NCBI RefSeq assembly: GCF_000003855.2
Contig: NW_003101648.1
Location: 286,324 to 350,323 of the forward strand
DNA length: 64,000 bases
From: Blastomyces gilchristii SLH14081
Lineage: Eukaryota > Ascomycota > Eurotiomycetes > Onygenales > Ajellomycetaceae
Direction of reading: 5' to 3'
Shown: positions 13,522 to 26,240 of the stretch, in pieces
Layout of the letters: every line of letters begins with the position of its first letter
Numbering within the stretch: the stretch's first letter is position 1
Position numbers and translations under genes: made by a program
Notes under the pieces: model-generated
Told to the model about the DNA's origin: nothing
What the model saw: only the letters and a program-made list of their open reading frames with translations
The model's database searches: none

Positions 13522-14132
13522 AATATATATGAATTTCTTATTTAATAGATTATTGAGTGTCTTTTGAAGAAGAAGAAGTTCATCTTGAGACATATTATAA
13601 AGAGAGTCTTATGATAACTTGAGATTCTTATCATTCTTCTTTTCTAACTTGATACTGTGATTCACTTCTGAGTCTTGTAAGAAGAATATATTTATAATGT
13701 TATCTTGTCAGAAGATATCTAGATATTCATAATATTATTAAGAGAGTTTTGTATGAGAATCTGTTATTATAGTATAGAATAACTTCTCTAGAGCTTTCTT
13801 AATATTAATCAGACTGATTAAATAGATTATTACATAATTCTGCTATCAGTGATCTTTTCAGCAACTTCTTTTTCAGAGTATTTCATAAGTGTTGACAGAG
13901 ATCTGTGTCAGATTCATAGTCTTATGAATATCATCTTTGTAAACTCTATCATTGTTAGAGAATATTAAGCTCCTGTTTCAAGTGTTTAATAAGATGTCTT
14001 ATTTAGATAGTCAGACAAGTTCTAACATAAGATTATAATCAAGATTATCAACTTTATATGTATAGACATTTTCATGTTAATGTTCTCTGATATCTATGAT
14101 TAGCTTCATCATGTAACAGATGTCAACATTCT
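13522..14132 (-). pseudogene. H-a pol fragment (protease to RT start)
   Basis: Downstream coding piece of H-a, matching H-b 52817-53430. It contains the region just before the RT and the first residues of the RT (Phe-Ile rich, at 13522-13540). It stops where the G1 5' LTR begins. Several frame-breaking stops; not functional. Confidence 0.7.
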
Positions 14133-15186
14133 CGAAAAATTCCTCACAATTCTACAGTGTCACAGTCATCAACCGCTCCACCACAAACTCGCTCGATTTT
14201 TCGAATAGGAACCCGCCGATAGATTCATTGAAAAGCCCTCGATCATACGAGCATTTTGACCCCATCGCCGACCACATACCCCATGTGATGGTGGAGTTAT
14301 CCAGCCAAACATGAACCAGACATTGTTTGAAACTCCTGTGGGGGATTATCCCCTGTTCTCCCCTATCACACCACAACCCTGGGCCAAATTGCCATACAAA
14401 TTGTAAGGTGAAGAGACATAGCTATATACACTAATCTTCTCAATTTTGAAAGATTCTCAATCTGTAATTGTGAAGATATCTGAGAAGTAATCTTCATGAA
14501 AACCCTGTTCATCTTTGATGTTTCAAAACATCAACATCAAGTCTCACCCTTATATCACCCTTTTCAATCTGGCTCATTCTCAGCAGAAAAATACAAAAAA
14601 ATACCTCAGTAATAATATCAAGTACATAATCAACAGACACTTCTGAAGTGTAATCTCTGTGAATACTCTGTCTGTCTTCAGCATATCTAGACATTAACAT
14701 CAAGTCTTACTCTTGTATCATCTCTCTCAATCTGGCTCATTCTCAGCAGATCAATATAAAAAGATATCTCAGCAACAGTATTCAATACATAATCAGCAGA
14801 TAATAAGTCAATAGAATAAGTCAACAGTATATTAATAACTATAAATTCAGTATATCTTAAGATCTGACTGAGTCTTTGATCTCTGCACAGTGAGATATAT
14901 TAAATCTAGTTTTAATATCTCAATATTCAATAGATTCTGCAAGAGATTGAGAATAGCAATACTAGATTTCTATTAAATTTAAGAATTAATTCTATATTAA
15001 TATAATCATTGACAAAGTCTTCTATTTTGAGATATAAATAACCAGTTTCTCTACATTCTGCTGATAATATTTATATTATTATATAGAAACAGACTTATAT
15101 TCTCTATAATATCAAGACTCTGAAGAGAAAAAGTCTTGATAGAGAGTATATAGTAGTGTATATCTTAGCAGTTTCTATCTCATTCT
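14133..15186 (+). other. L2 5' leader
   Basis: GC-rich at 14165-14420, where CpG sites survive, then increasingly AT-rich. It has two copies of a leader block with 'aagtct' starts near 14539 and 14702 (period about 163 bp), as in L3. 14134-14158 is identical to 29984-30008 in G2. The leader is joined directly to mid-ORF1 by the deletion at about 15187. Confidence 0.75.
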
Positions 15187-16587
15187 CTTTATACTCAGAC
15201 TAAACAACTACAGAAGATGATTAAGTTCAAACTTGGAATTTCAAACACAGTTTAAAAAACATTGAAAATTTCTAGTATAATCACTGACTCTTTATTTTAC
15301 TCTTCTTCTTTTTCTACTTCTTCTTCTTTTTTAAATCAGAAGAAAACATATACTTAAACAGTTGAATCTACTATCTCTAAATCTGCAGTCTCAAAATCTG
15401 CTGAAAATTCTGAGAAAACTGAGAAGATTGCTGCTCATACTTCTATTCATAGAAAAGTGAAGAAAAAAATATAAAAAGAGAAAAACTTTCAAATCTTCAG
15501 AAATAGAAGACTTATTCTCAAAGTCTTAAATTAGAATATCTTACAAAGAAACAATCTAAACTCAAATCTCATTTTCAGAATTAGAAATGAAATTAATCAG
15601 CAGTTCTTTTCTCAGTTAATGACTGATATTAAAGTTTAAAAATCAGTTATAGCTTTAATTGAGTTATTCTTCTTTGAAAACTTCATTATTCTGACTACAA
15701 TGTCTGAATTTAGTGCACAATTCCTTATTCAGAATAAGAATCTCTGAAAATCAGCAGTAGAATCTTTGTTAAACATAATAATTCTATCTGAGAGAGATGA
15801 AAAGTGAGATAAATTCATTCTTTATAATATTTCAGTTGAAATTTTTGACTGTGAAGAAGAAATACTACTTCTCAAAAATGAATTAGAAGAATTCAACTCT
15901 ATTCAACTAAGAAAAGAGTCTATATAACTAAATTTAATTGAGTTCAGACAAAGTAGAAGAAATACCTCTGTTCTAGTATATACAAAGATACATGAACAGT
16001 TAAAGATCTCTGAAGTAAGAGTAGCAGATTTGAAAATGAGAGTTCATGAGTACAAAGACTCAAGAATGAATCTCAAAGCTCAAACACAGTGTTCAAACTA
16101 TCAAAGATATGAATACTTTATAATCTCTTATTTTAGAGACTTAAAATGTGTATTCTATGTCAGAGATCACAAGACTAGTGAGCATAAATGTGAAATATAC
16201 TCAAAAAGAGATGAAATATATCAACACACTCTGCTTCAATGCTCTAATTGTAAAGAAAAACATGCATCTAGCTTAAAAGAATGTATATTTACTTCAAGAA
16301 CTCAAAAGAACTGAAGAAAAGATGAAGCTCAAAGCAAATCTAGAACTGAAGAGAATAGTCAAGTCAGTAAACTCACAACTGTAAGCTTAAAAAGAAGAAA
16401 CTCTTAACTATCTAAATCTTCAAACTTCAATTCTTCAGCTAAATGTAAATAGAATTTGAATTCTCAAACTTCTGTTAAGATTAGAGAATTGAGAAATAAC
16501 TCTGATAATAAACTAGATAGAATATAGGTAGTTGAGATTCCTGCTTTTCAAAATAGTTATAATCTACTATCTGATGATAGTAATTAG
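15187..16587 (+). pseudogene. L2 ORF1, N-terminally deleted
   Basis: The in-frame remnant ends at the TAG at 16585-16587. The N-terminal start codon and most of the predicted coiled coil are deleted. The longest open piece is 16030-16314 and includes the Cys/His clusters: several Cys have become Tyr, but the third cluster (Cys-Ser-Asn-Cys-Lys-Glu-Lys-His) is intact. Without its start and with internal stops it cannot make the ORF1 protein. Confidence 0.82.
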
Positions 16588-16616
16588 ATTCTACTCTATC
16601 TCTACTCTCTCTTAGT

Positions 16617-19600
16617 ATGAATATACAATAAAAACAATAAAAAAAGTTTAAAAACTCTTCAAAAATCACATTTATTCAAAATAATGTGAACAGAAACTCA
16701 AATTGCATTTATTCTTATCTTTAAATTAATTTTGAATAAAAAGTTGATTTTATACTGCTTCAGAAGCTGAATTTTGATACTAAGTAAAAATATATTATTT
16801 CTTATTCAAGCTACTACTGCTTTTCATCTCAAAAGTCTGAGATAAAGTCAAGAGTAGTGATCTATGAAAGAAAGAGATCAAGATATCAATTTAATCTAAG
16901 ATTTAATATCATATCTGACTCTGATATCCTGATGAGTGATTTTATAGATAAAGAGAATAAGTTTAATACTATACAGCTTATAAATATCTATAATGAAAAG
17001 TCATTGAAGAAAAATAATAATATCTGAACAATTAATAGAGAATTTCTGAATATAACTTTATTAAGAAACTCTATAATTGTAGAAGATTTCAATACATATC
17101 ATTTCTGATGAAATTCAGAATGTAAAAGAGCAGTAAGAGCTGATAATCTGATTGAATGAATTTTTAAGTATTCAATAGATTTAGTTAACAAGTCTGATCA
17201 ATAAACATTCTTTAGAAAAGATATGAAACAGAAATCTATTATAGATCTAATCTTCATATTATAAAATCTAATGAAAAAAAGACTTGTAAACTGATTTATA
17301 GATTCAAATGAGACATTGAGATCAGATCATGAGATTATTCAATTTGATATTGAACTGAGTGAAGAATAAATGAGTGAAAATTCTCTTCTCTCTAATCAGT
17401 TTAACTTTGAAAAAGCTAATTGAAAGACAGTTGAAGAAAGTATAAAACTGTTAAAATCTGAAAGACAGAGGGAGCTATATTGAAATCCTGACCAAGATAT
17501 CTCAAATGAAATACTTGAGAATAGAGTAAAGCTTATTACATCTATTATTCTAATAAGTGTTAAAGATAATATTTCAAAGAGAAAGTCTTCTGAGTATTCA
17601 AAATCTTGATGAAATGAGAATATTATATCTAAAAGAAAACAATTATCTACTGCTAGAAGAGATTGAAAGAATAATATAATTTCTAATAAAGAGTTCAAAG
17701 CTGTCAGAAATGAATATTTTTCAGATATTAAAGAAGCTAAAACAGACTGCTGAAATAAATTTCTTAAAAAAGTATAAGAAAAGAAAGTTTTTAAAGCTTT
17801 TAACTATACTAAAACAAGAAGTGTAGTAAAACTTTCAGCCTTAGAATATGAGTTTCAGAATGAATCATATATAGCAAACTCTTTTAAGAAAAAATGTTAA
17901 GCTTTTATAAGAACTCTCTTTCAAAACTCATCAGATTCAGATTCAGAGAAAGAGAATATATCACTTCTTAACTATATTAATGAAAATGACTGGAAATGAT
18001 CTGATCTTATATAAGATGAATTAGAGTCAGCTATCTTCTCAAGTTCAGTTAAAACTGCTGCAGGGCCTGATTCAATTAATCACTTGATTATTTAAAATAC
18101 ATACTTCTACTTAAAGAATGAATATTTTGAGCTCTTTTTCAATCTCTTGAAAAATGAATATCATTCTGAATGCTGAAGAGAAGTCACTAAAGTGATTCTT
18201 GTAAAATCTAATAGAAAAACTTTAATTTCTAAGTTATATAGAGTAATATCTCTATTGAACTGTCTAGAAAAGGTTTTAGAAAAGATAATAGCTACTTAAC
18301 TATCTTTTATAAGCTCTATTAGTAATTCTCTTTTATTCAGTGAATAAATAAGAGATAGAAAATAATGTTCTATAATTGACACTGTTCTCTCAATTATTCA
18401 TGATATTCAAATAGTAAAGCATGAAGATCTGGTCTCAACTACAGTTTTTATTGATATAAAAGAAGTATTTAATTACATTTCAAAGTCAAAATTAATTCAG
18501 ACTTTAAAGATATTAAAACTGTCACTTTCTCTAATAAAATGAGTTAACTGTTTTATATCTAAAAGAATCATATAACTTTTCTTTGATGAAATGAAATAAG
18601 ACAAGACTGAGATAAAAATAGAAGTACTGTAAGAATCTTCAATCTCACTTATTTTATTTATACTATACACTGTATATCTATTCAAAAATAGAAATATGAG
18701 AATAGTGCAATCTCTGAGTTATATGAATGATATTAATCTAGTCTACAGCTCAAAAACTATCAAAGAGAATTTAAAAGTGATTGAAAAAGCTGTAAAGAAA
18801 ATCTTTATTAGAGTAGATATCAATTAAATTTAATTTAATATGAATAAAACTAAGTTAATTCATTTCTTTTCTAGATTCAATAAGAAAGAACTATCTCTAA
18901 CTCTTTTAAATAGAGAGATTAAATCCAGTGTAAATATCAAATAATTAGAAGTATAATTAAACTTTAAGTTGAATTTTAAATATTACATTCAACAAAGAAC
19001 TGTCAAGGCAGAAAGACTATTGAACAATATAATCAGACTATTAAATACAGAGAGAGGTCTATTCTTCCAGGCCATGAGATAGTTATATATAGCCTGTATT
19101 ATCTCAGTAGCTGATTATGAAGTTCAAGTTTGATGAAATAATCAAGAGAATTTTCCTGAACTCTTTCAAAGTCTGTAAAACAGAGTTTTGAGAAGAATTC
19201 TGAGAGTATTTAAATCATCTTCTATTAAAGTAATAGAAATTGAAGCTTTAATTCTCTCTTCTGCTATTAGATTTGAAAAGACCTGTATAAACTATACTCT
19301 GAGAGTTATAAAGATGAGCTCAAATCATGTAATCAGAGAAAGAGTCTCTTCTTCATTTTCATCAATTAACTCTGAAAATGAACTGAATTGAAACAGATTT
19401 CTTGATTGAAATGAAAATAATTCTTCAAAGAAAATGCCTTCTCAACTGTACAGACTATACTCACTGATTAAAAATCAATTTTCTTCTTTAAATATTGAAA
19501 AAGTTGATCATGAGAAGATATCTCTCTGAAGAGAAAAGCTTGAATCTCTTATAGACTTATAAATAAGTGAACTATCTAAGAAGAAAGAATATGAACAGCA

Positions 19601-20573
19601 TTTGAAGAGAATTTCTACAATCAATATAGAAGACTCTATTCTGATTTATTCAGATGACTTCAAAAATGAGAATTTGAATAGATTAGACACAGACATTGCT
19701 TATACTGAAGATAATATCAATTTTATCTCAGATTTCTAAAATTTAGACTATGAATCTGAAGTCTTTGATACTGAACTATTTATAATAGTAAAAGCTTTCA
19801 AACTCATTGAAATAAAATCTTATAAAAGAGAAAATAGTTTAAAAGAGATATGAATATTCTCTGATAGTCAAGCTGCTTTAAAAAGACTCAGAAATAGTCA
19901 GATTTATAATGATCAAATGAATCTTGAACTGATCTTAAACTCTGTTTTGAAAATTCAAGAGAGAAGAATATCAAAGCTGATAATTCATCTACACTGAGTT
20001 TCTGCTTATATAAATATTCATGATAATGAATTGACTGATTCAGCTGTAAAAAAGAGTTCAGAATTAAGCAGATCTATTCAAAAAATTATATCCTGATCTT
20101 TTATAAAGAGAAAGATAAAAGAATCTTGTTTAGATAAGTGAAATGAAAGCTGGCGGAAATAAAAGAAGAGTATATATTATTCAAGATTTGAAACAAAACT
20201 CAAGTGAAGATCTTATTCAATTAAATGTAAAAAGAAAATATTCTCATCTATAATACAGCTGAAACTAGAACATGGCTATTTCAAATCTTATATACAAAGA
20301 TTTCATGATAGATTTGATTCAATAGAATGCTCATTCTGCAATATAAATGAGAATTCTGAGCATATTATAATACACTATGCATTATACAATAGTCTCAGAG
20401 TCAGATTGAAAGAGAAGTATGATCTAAATCAATTAAATATGAGATTCTTATTCTCAACTAAGACAGAAATTAAATACTTAATAGACTTTCTATCACAAAC
20501 TTAAGCAGCTACAAGAAAATGGCTATATTCAGAAATATCTGAATATGAAGAGAAGGAAATCAATCAGATATAG
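16617..20573 (+). pseudogene. L2 ORF2: endonuclease, RT, RNase H
   Basis: ATG at 16617, TAG at 20571; 1319 codons in one frame with many internal stops. Domain order: EEP endonuclease (about 16660-17350), reverse transcriptase (about 18000-19000, box Tyr-Met-Asn-Asp), RNase H (about 19620-20060), then a Cys-Ser-Phe-Cys…His cluster near 20330-20380 typical of the I/Tad/R1 group. Most stops are TGA at positions that are Trp in other copies. The frame is uninterrupted by net indels, so decay is by substitution. Confidence 0.88.
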
Positions 20574-20946
20574 TCTGTTAAAACAGCTATATACTATCTT
20601 TTAATAATTTATTTTGTTACAGTCTCTCTTTACTTTATCTTTTTCTTTAAATTTCTTTCTATCTATCTATTTAATGTGTCTATCTTTAAGACTGTGTTCT
20701 CTTTTCTTTTGTCATGATATTGTCAAATGATTTCAAAGTATCAGAAGATGTTAAAATACTGCAATTTGTAAACAGTTTTTGTATTCTGAGCTGGAATTTT
20801 CTGATTTTGCATATCTGAAATTGATGAATGTATAATAGTTAACTTTACAGATATAGGAAAAACCCTGAGAACTAAAAGTTCTCAGGTAGATGTCATAGTC
20901 CCTGACTGCATACATCTATAATTGAAGAATAATAATAATAATAATA
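20574..20946 (+). other. L2 3' UTR and AAT tail
   Basis: Carries the roughly 310-bp tail shared with L3, L4, L5 and the SINE. Shared sequence begins near 20633 (tctctctttactttatc), passes the two stem-loops and ends in a short AAT repeat directly followed by the target duplication. Confidence 0.88.
20864..20918 (+). promoter_or_regulatory. Twin stem-loop in the LINE 3' tail (probable RT recognition element)
   Basis: The first hairpin (20864-20886) has a perfect 10-bp stem CCTGAGAACT / AGTTCTCAGG with a 3-base loop. The second (20887-20918) has a 7-bp outer stem TAGATGT / ACATCTA and an inner AGTC / GACT stem. Equivalents start at 26481 (SINE), 41270 (L3), 45700 (L4) and 63743 (L5). The loop is AAA in L2 and the SINE but TTT in L4 and L5, while the stem is kept. 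Role inferred from LINE families whose RT recognises a 3' hairpin. Confidence 0.7.
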
Positions 20947-22300
20947 ATGTAAACATTCTTTGAGTTATCAAATTCTGCAAGAAGTCAGAGTTTTAATAAG
21001 AGAATATACTGAAGATTATAACATCTTACAACTGAAGATTTAATTATTATATAATAACATAGATCACTGTCTATCATGACTTTCATATTATACATGTTAT
21101 TGATCACAGTAGATATAAGAATCACATTTATTATTATTTTCTCTTTAAATTATTGTTATCTGACCTCTTCAAGCTCCTGCTTGTGAATTTGAATAGAAGC
21201 TAATCTTTTCCCTGTTTCATCAGAGTATCTTCATAGTTGTCTTTCAAATCTTTCTTCAATGCAATGTAATTGATGTATATCACTGATATTAATCTTTCTT
21301 TTGAATGAGGAGATACATAGGCTGATCAGCAGTTGAAAGTGATATATTCTAGTTAGTTATAATTGATACACATGTCTCATTGACATTGATCAGTGACTTC
21401 TTTGAGAGTGATCTCAGAGACTTGAAAGTCTGTTCAGACAGCAGAAACTCTTGTTTATGTATAGATATTTAAGTTCACTCAATTCATATCATCTGCATTG
21501 TTATTCTTTGATGCAGATGTATAAGTAACTGAAATGTAATATCTTCTGTCACTGTTCTGTATACTCTTAAGCTTGATAAGACAGTCATTCAATGTTCAGA
21601 GTTGTATGCAGAAATCTTCATAAGTCTGGTCTTCATCTACACTTATAAGAGTCTGTAGAAGTTTAAAAGTTAGTGTCTTCTTAAGCATACTAATCTTTAT
21701 TTTATTCTCTCAAGATTGATCATCTGCTTCTAGAATCTTAATGTCAAAATCAGAGATGAATGTTGTGAGAGAAGTATTTCTCTGTTAGACAGTCTGTAAT
21801 CAATCTAATGCCTTCTGTTATATAGCTATATCTCAGAACAGAACATTGAGATATTTAATAATATTATCAGACATATATAATGCCAGTTCATATGCCTTCA
21901 TTCATGAATGAAACTTCTGTCTCACACAATTTTTCAATCAATCATTGATATACTAATCTTGATTAGTTAATAAACTGATAGTATCTTCATCTACACTTAG
22001 TTTCATGAGCATTTCCAATCTTTATAATGAATAGAGAGTGAGATCAGAAGTATTAAAATATGTAGAAGCATTTAAACATTTCTTCAGCACTTATATATTT
22101 ATATCTGATTCAGTCAGTGTTGAAATTGCTTATACAGAAATTTCTAGTTAAGATAATCATTGAATTTCTTTGTATTAATATTATTGAGTCACATGTATAT
22201 TAGCTATCTATTACTGTTGTAATTTCAACATTGCTCAGAGTCACTGTGACACTGTATCTATACTCACATTCAAGAGTTCTCTTATATTATCAGTAGACAT
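20947..22300 (-). pseudogene. H-a gag
   Basis: The Gag ATG is the complement of 22298-22300 (Met-Ser-Thr, against Met-Ser-Asn in H-b and H-c). It reads leftward to the L2 insertion at 20947 and continues at 14132. Aligns by eye with H-b 53445-55321 without the M3 insertion and with H-c 58519 onward. Scattered TGA/TAA stops. It is cut 31 bp upstream of the ATG by the G2 5' LTR. Confidence 0.78.
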
Positions 22301-22331
22301 ATCTGTATTATTTGTCAGATGTGTAATTATA

Positions 22332-22543
22332 TGTAAGAAATCCCGCTCCTCGCGGATCCTTTACCTCTATTCCTATCTCTCGCGTAATCAATAGGGTTAG
22401 CGGCCCTTGGCTACACACACTATATAGACTGAGGTTTGTGAATACTATTCATAACTCAGCTTGAATACTATTATACATTTGATCTCTATATTTTATCTTT
22501 CTACTGTGAATACTTCTAGTAGTTAACAGTATATATTACATCA
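22332..22543 (+). repeat. G2 5' LTR
   Basis: 212 bp starting TGTAAGAAATCCCGC. The CpG-rich first half is preserved, as in the G1 5' LTR and unlike both 3' LTRs. Confidence 0.92.
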
Positions 22544-25491
22544 AGCTGTAAATACCTGAATAATTATCTGTGAGTTCTTATTCTTACATTTCAAGCTCTG
22601 TCAGTCAGCAATCACTCATTATAACTGAAAGAACTAGAAACTTGCATGCTTCAATCTCTGTGAACTCTACTGCAGACACTCAGAAGCAGTCATCTGAACT
22701 ATGAATAATCTCTGTGAAAGAAGTCTCAGAGAACTTATTAATCACTCATGAGATATTATTCTCTGTATCTATGACAGAGAAATCCTCTGAACTGATGAAT
22801 GAATCAATCTCAGTGAAGAACATTCTTAAGTGTTTTCTATGAAATTAAGCTATTTTTCTATAAGAAATGCTTACTGTCTGTAAACACTCTTAAACTGAGT
22901 CTCTAGATATAATCTTCAGAGATACTTACAAACTGAAAAGAAACTTTCTTAAGCTATGATCACTTAAGATCACTTACTGAATCACAATCTATAAAAGCTT
23001 TTATAAGTTTGTATTTAAAATTGACTTACAAGCTCAACTGTGTGATATAAAAGATGAAGAAGCTGTCATCTATATAATGATAGATCTCTACTACACTGAA
23101 GTCAAGAACTGACTGAATTATCTAGAGAATGATTATAAGAGATCTCACTAATCTGTTCTTAAGATCTATCTAGAGAATAAGTTAAAGAACTTTATAAGCT
23201 GAACAGAGAATATCTGAGCTGCAATCATCAATATTAGAAAAAGAGATGAAAAATCTGATAAAGATTACTTACAGTACTTCATGAAATTGTGATGTGAATT
23301 AAGATCTGTGAAAACAGAGTTCTGAAACAAGATCTGAATAATGATATTTATAAAGAGACTGAATAAAGATATACAGAACAAGCTTATTAAGTAAGACTCT
23401 AAGCTCTTGATTCTGAAGAAACTGATAACTCTCATTCACTGCTTGCAGATCACTATAAGAGTCACAGATCTGTGAAGAGCAGATTATTGACTGACTCTGT
23501 AAGAGTCAGAACAACAGAGAACAGATTTATCAGAGAAAGATAACAAGACACAGAGAGATTCATATCTGACTGCTGAGTAGAGAGAAAGAGCTTTATAAGC
23601 TGCTGTAAACAGAGTGTATAATAGAGAGATTAAGAAAAAGAATCTCTGCTTTATCTATTCTAAATTAGAATATCTCTGTACAAACTGTCTGAATAAATTA
23701 AAATAGGAATTTAAGAAGTCATGAACAGAGTTAGCAACAGTCTTCTTAAGAGTCTTGAAGCTGACACCTGAATCTGTTACTTCTCTAATGAAAATGCTTA
23801 CTTATGAGAAGAGATCACACTGTGATACTGCTATTCTATAAGTATAAGAAGTATTGATGAACTCAGAATCTCAGGTCACTATAGTGTCTCTAAAGCTTGT
23901 GAAGTGAATGAGCTGAGTGATGAAAACTGAGAATCTGCTCTTATAATAAGCAGGGTGTGAGAACTCAGATCTGAGAGCTGAGAGACTTATAAGAGTTATC
24001 TTTGAATTGTAAGATCTCTTCAGAATCTGAAGAAGATTTATGAAAACTGTAATTATCACAGATATCATAGATAACATGTACTTGAAACTTATATAACTTT
24101 AAAGACATAATCTGCACATAGCTGTTCATAAGTTAGGTTTATACTTTCAATCAGTATTGATAGACTTACTTATGAAGATAGAATCAGTTGATGCTGCAGA
24201 GTTGATGAGAGAAGACAAGCTCATCTATATAATAACTTTGTGAATATCTGAGAACTTCACAGTCATGAAAACTGAGCTTCAGATATCAGAGAAATACTGA
24301 GATCTTGAAGAGATATTTAGCTCAGTAAAGACAGCTGAGCTTTCTTCTCACTATGAGAAGAATCTGATAATAGATTTAGTAGAAGAGTAGAAACTCTTCT
24401 GAGAATTAATCTATAAGCTTCTTCATTATGAGACAGAGATCTTGCAAATCTATATAAAGAAGAATCTGAAGAATGACTTTATCTGATCTTCATAGATCTT
24501 TATAAAAGCCTCTGTGATATTCATGAAGAAGAAGAATAAAGATCTCAGATTATATATAGACTACTGTGATCTGAACTTCAAGATAATAAAGAGTTGCTAT
24601 TCTCTGTCTCTGATTGAGAATATAATCAACTGTCTCACAGAAGCTGTCATATTCACATAACTGAATATGATTAATATATATATATAGCTGTGAATACAGT
24701 CTGAGAATAAATGAAAGACTGTCTTTAGAACTGCACTGAGATTATTTAAATATCTAGTAATATCTTTTGATTTAACTAATATCTTCACAGCATTTCAGTC
24801 TTTCATTAATAAAACACTTTGTGTATATCTGAATGTCTTTGTAGTAATATATCTAAATGATATGATAATGTACTTTATGAAGAAAAAAAAACACATTGAA
24901 TATATGTGAAGTGTATTAAAGATTCTAGATGAGACAGAACTGTATATTAAGTTTATAAAGTATAACTTCAGTGTCTATCAGATTAATTTTCTAGAATATA
25001 TAATCACTGCAGATGATATTCAGATGAAACCTTTATAAGTTAAGACTATTCTATTATAGTCAGAGTTAACTAGTATTTATAAGATTCAGATCTTTCTGAG
25101 CTTTGTGAATTTCTATAGATGATTTATCTTTGTATTTATAAGAATCTTCTTAACTCTTACAGACATGCTGAAGAATGAAAACAAGAAGAAGTTATTCTGT
25201 GAATAGAGAATGAAAAGATTATTAAGAAGAGAGAGCTGTAAGAACTTTCTTATCTTAGAAGCTTATAGAGTCTTTACAAGATTGAAATAGATATTCATAG
25301 ATGCAGTGATACTGTTTCACTTTAATCTCTTACTCTTAATCAGATTGAAGATAGATATCTTCTTCTTTACAATTTCAGAAATAGTCTTACAACTACAGTC
25401 AAATGAGAACTAAGTTTCAGTGATCTTTTTCTTATAAAAGATACAGTCTGTGAAGATCAACTATAACATTCATAATCAAGAGCTTCTTATA

Positions 25492-25600
25492 TGGCCCGGT
25501 GGCGTAGTGGTTAACTACGCTACCATGGAGCCTCAATTAGCGGCCTTCCCCCCGGGGAATGAATGCCAAGAGGGGGCAGGTTCGAACCCTGCAAGGGCCA
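25492..25600 (+). promoter_or_regulatory. tRNA-like head with internal pol III promoter (A and B boxes)
   Basis: A box TGGCGTAGTGG at 25500-25510 and B box GGTTCGAACCC at 25579-25589. The ends pair like an acceptor stem (TGGCCC with GGGCCA), and there is a D-arm pair (GCGTAG / CTACGC) and a T-arm (GCAGG / CCTGC). The A-to-B distance of about 79 bp is long, and no clean 5-bp anticodon stem is visible, so this is read as a SINE head and not a working tRNA gene. Confidence 0.8.
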
Positions 25601-26240
25601 TCTTAATCACAGCTTCCACTGTTAAGTCATAAAACAGTACCAGGGGCCCCCAGGTGCACTATAGTGAATCATTGTCAAGCTTAAGGTGTCCATCCCGGGG
25701 ATTCCCGGGCGCTAATTCTCACTGATCTTAGGGTTAACAGCCCCCTGAGCGCTTCAAGTTAGATCAGTACTAGAGTGATTGAGATCTAGGGTGCCCGCAG
25801 GATAGTGAATCATCATCAAGCTTAACTGGCCAGGTCTCATCCCCCCCACTCTAGGCACCCACTTCTGGGGAATGAGATTTAAAAACTATCCGATTAGGAC
25901 ACCCTGGGCCTAGCAAGGACCTAGGTGAGACAAGACCTAGGCATCCTTAATAGGTGATTAGTGCAAGCAAGACTGTGATGGCTGATTGATAGGCTGAAAT
26001 GCTGAGATTGGCAGCTGGAAGATTAGAGACTTAACTAGAATTGAGTAGCTCTGATGTTATTCTTAGTGGGGATCTCACTTATGAGTAAGCTAGTTACAGG
26101 AGCTAGCTGGGCGGTGGCTCTTTAGAGAGAATGATAATCCCTGAAGCAGGCCTGAGAGAACAGAGACAGCGGTCAGTTATATAGAGTGTTAAAATATGTA
26201 TATAGCTTAAGATGTAAACTGCAGAGATCTTATTCTATAG

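Larger units (their letters stand above)
14133..20946 (+). mobile_element. LINE copy L2, nearly full length with internal deletion
   Basis: 6814 bp, flanked by a 13-bp TSD: atgtcaacattct at 14120-14132 and atgtaaacattct at 20947-20959 (one mismatch). Order: 5' leader, ORF1 remnant (15187-16587), ORF2 (16617-20573), 3' UTR with two stem-loops, AAT tail. Compared with L3 and L4, about 850 bp are missing at 15184-15190 (second half of the leader and the ORF1 N terminus). Its first 25 bases after the TSD match the inside of G, not other LINEs. Confidence 0.93.
13522..22331 (-). mobile_element. H-a, internal fragment of gypsy H, split by LINE L2
   Basis: Two pieces, 13522-14132 and 20947-22331, are collinear with H-b from about 52817 to 55335 (minus strand). 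H-a therefore runs from about 30 bp upstream of the gag ATG into the start of the RT. It is cut at both sides exactly by the 5' LTRs of G1 and G2 and has no LTRs of its own here. LINE L2 lies between the pieces, and rejoining them at the 13-bp target restores collinearity with H-b. Confidence 0.85.

Noticed and set aside
25492..25600. A functional tRNA gene
   Set aside because: A and B boxes, T-arm and acceptor pairing are good, but no clean anticodon arm is visible, the A-B spacing is long, and the segment is the head of a TSD-bounded SINE.
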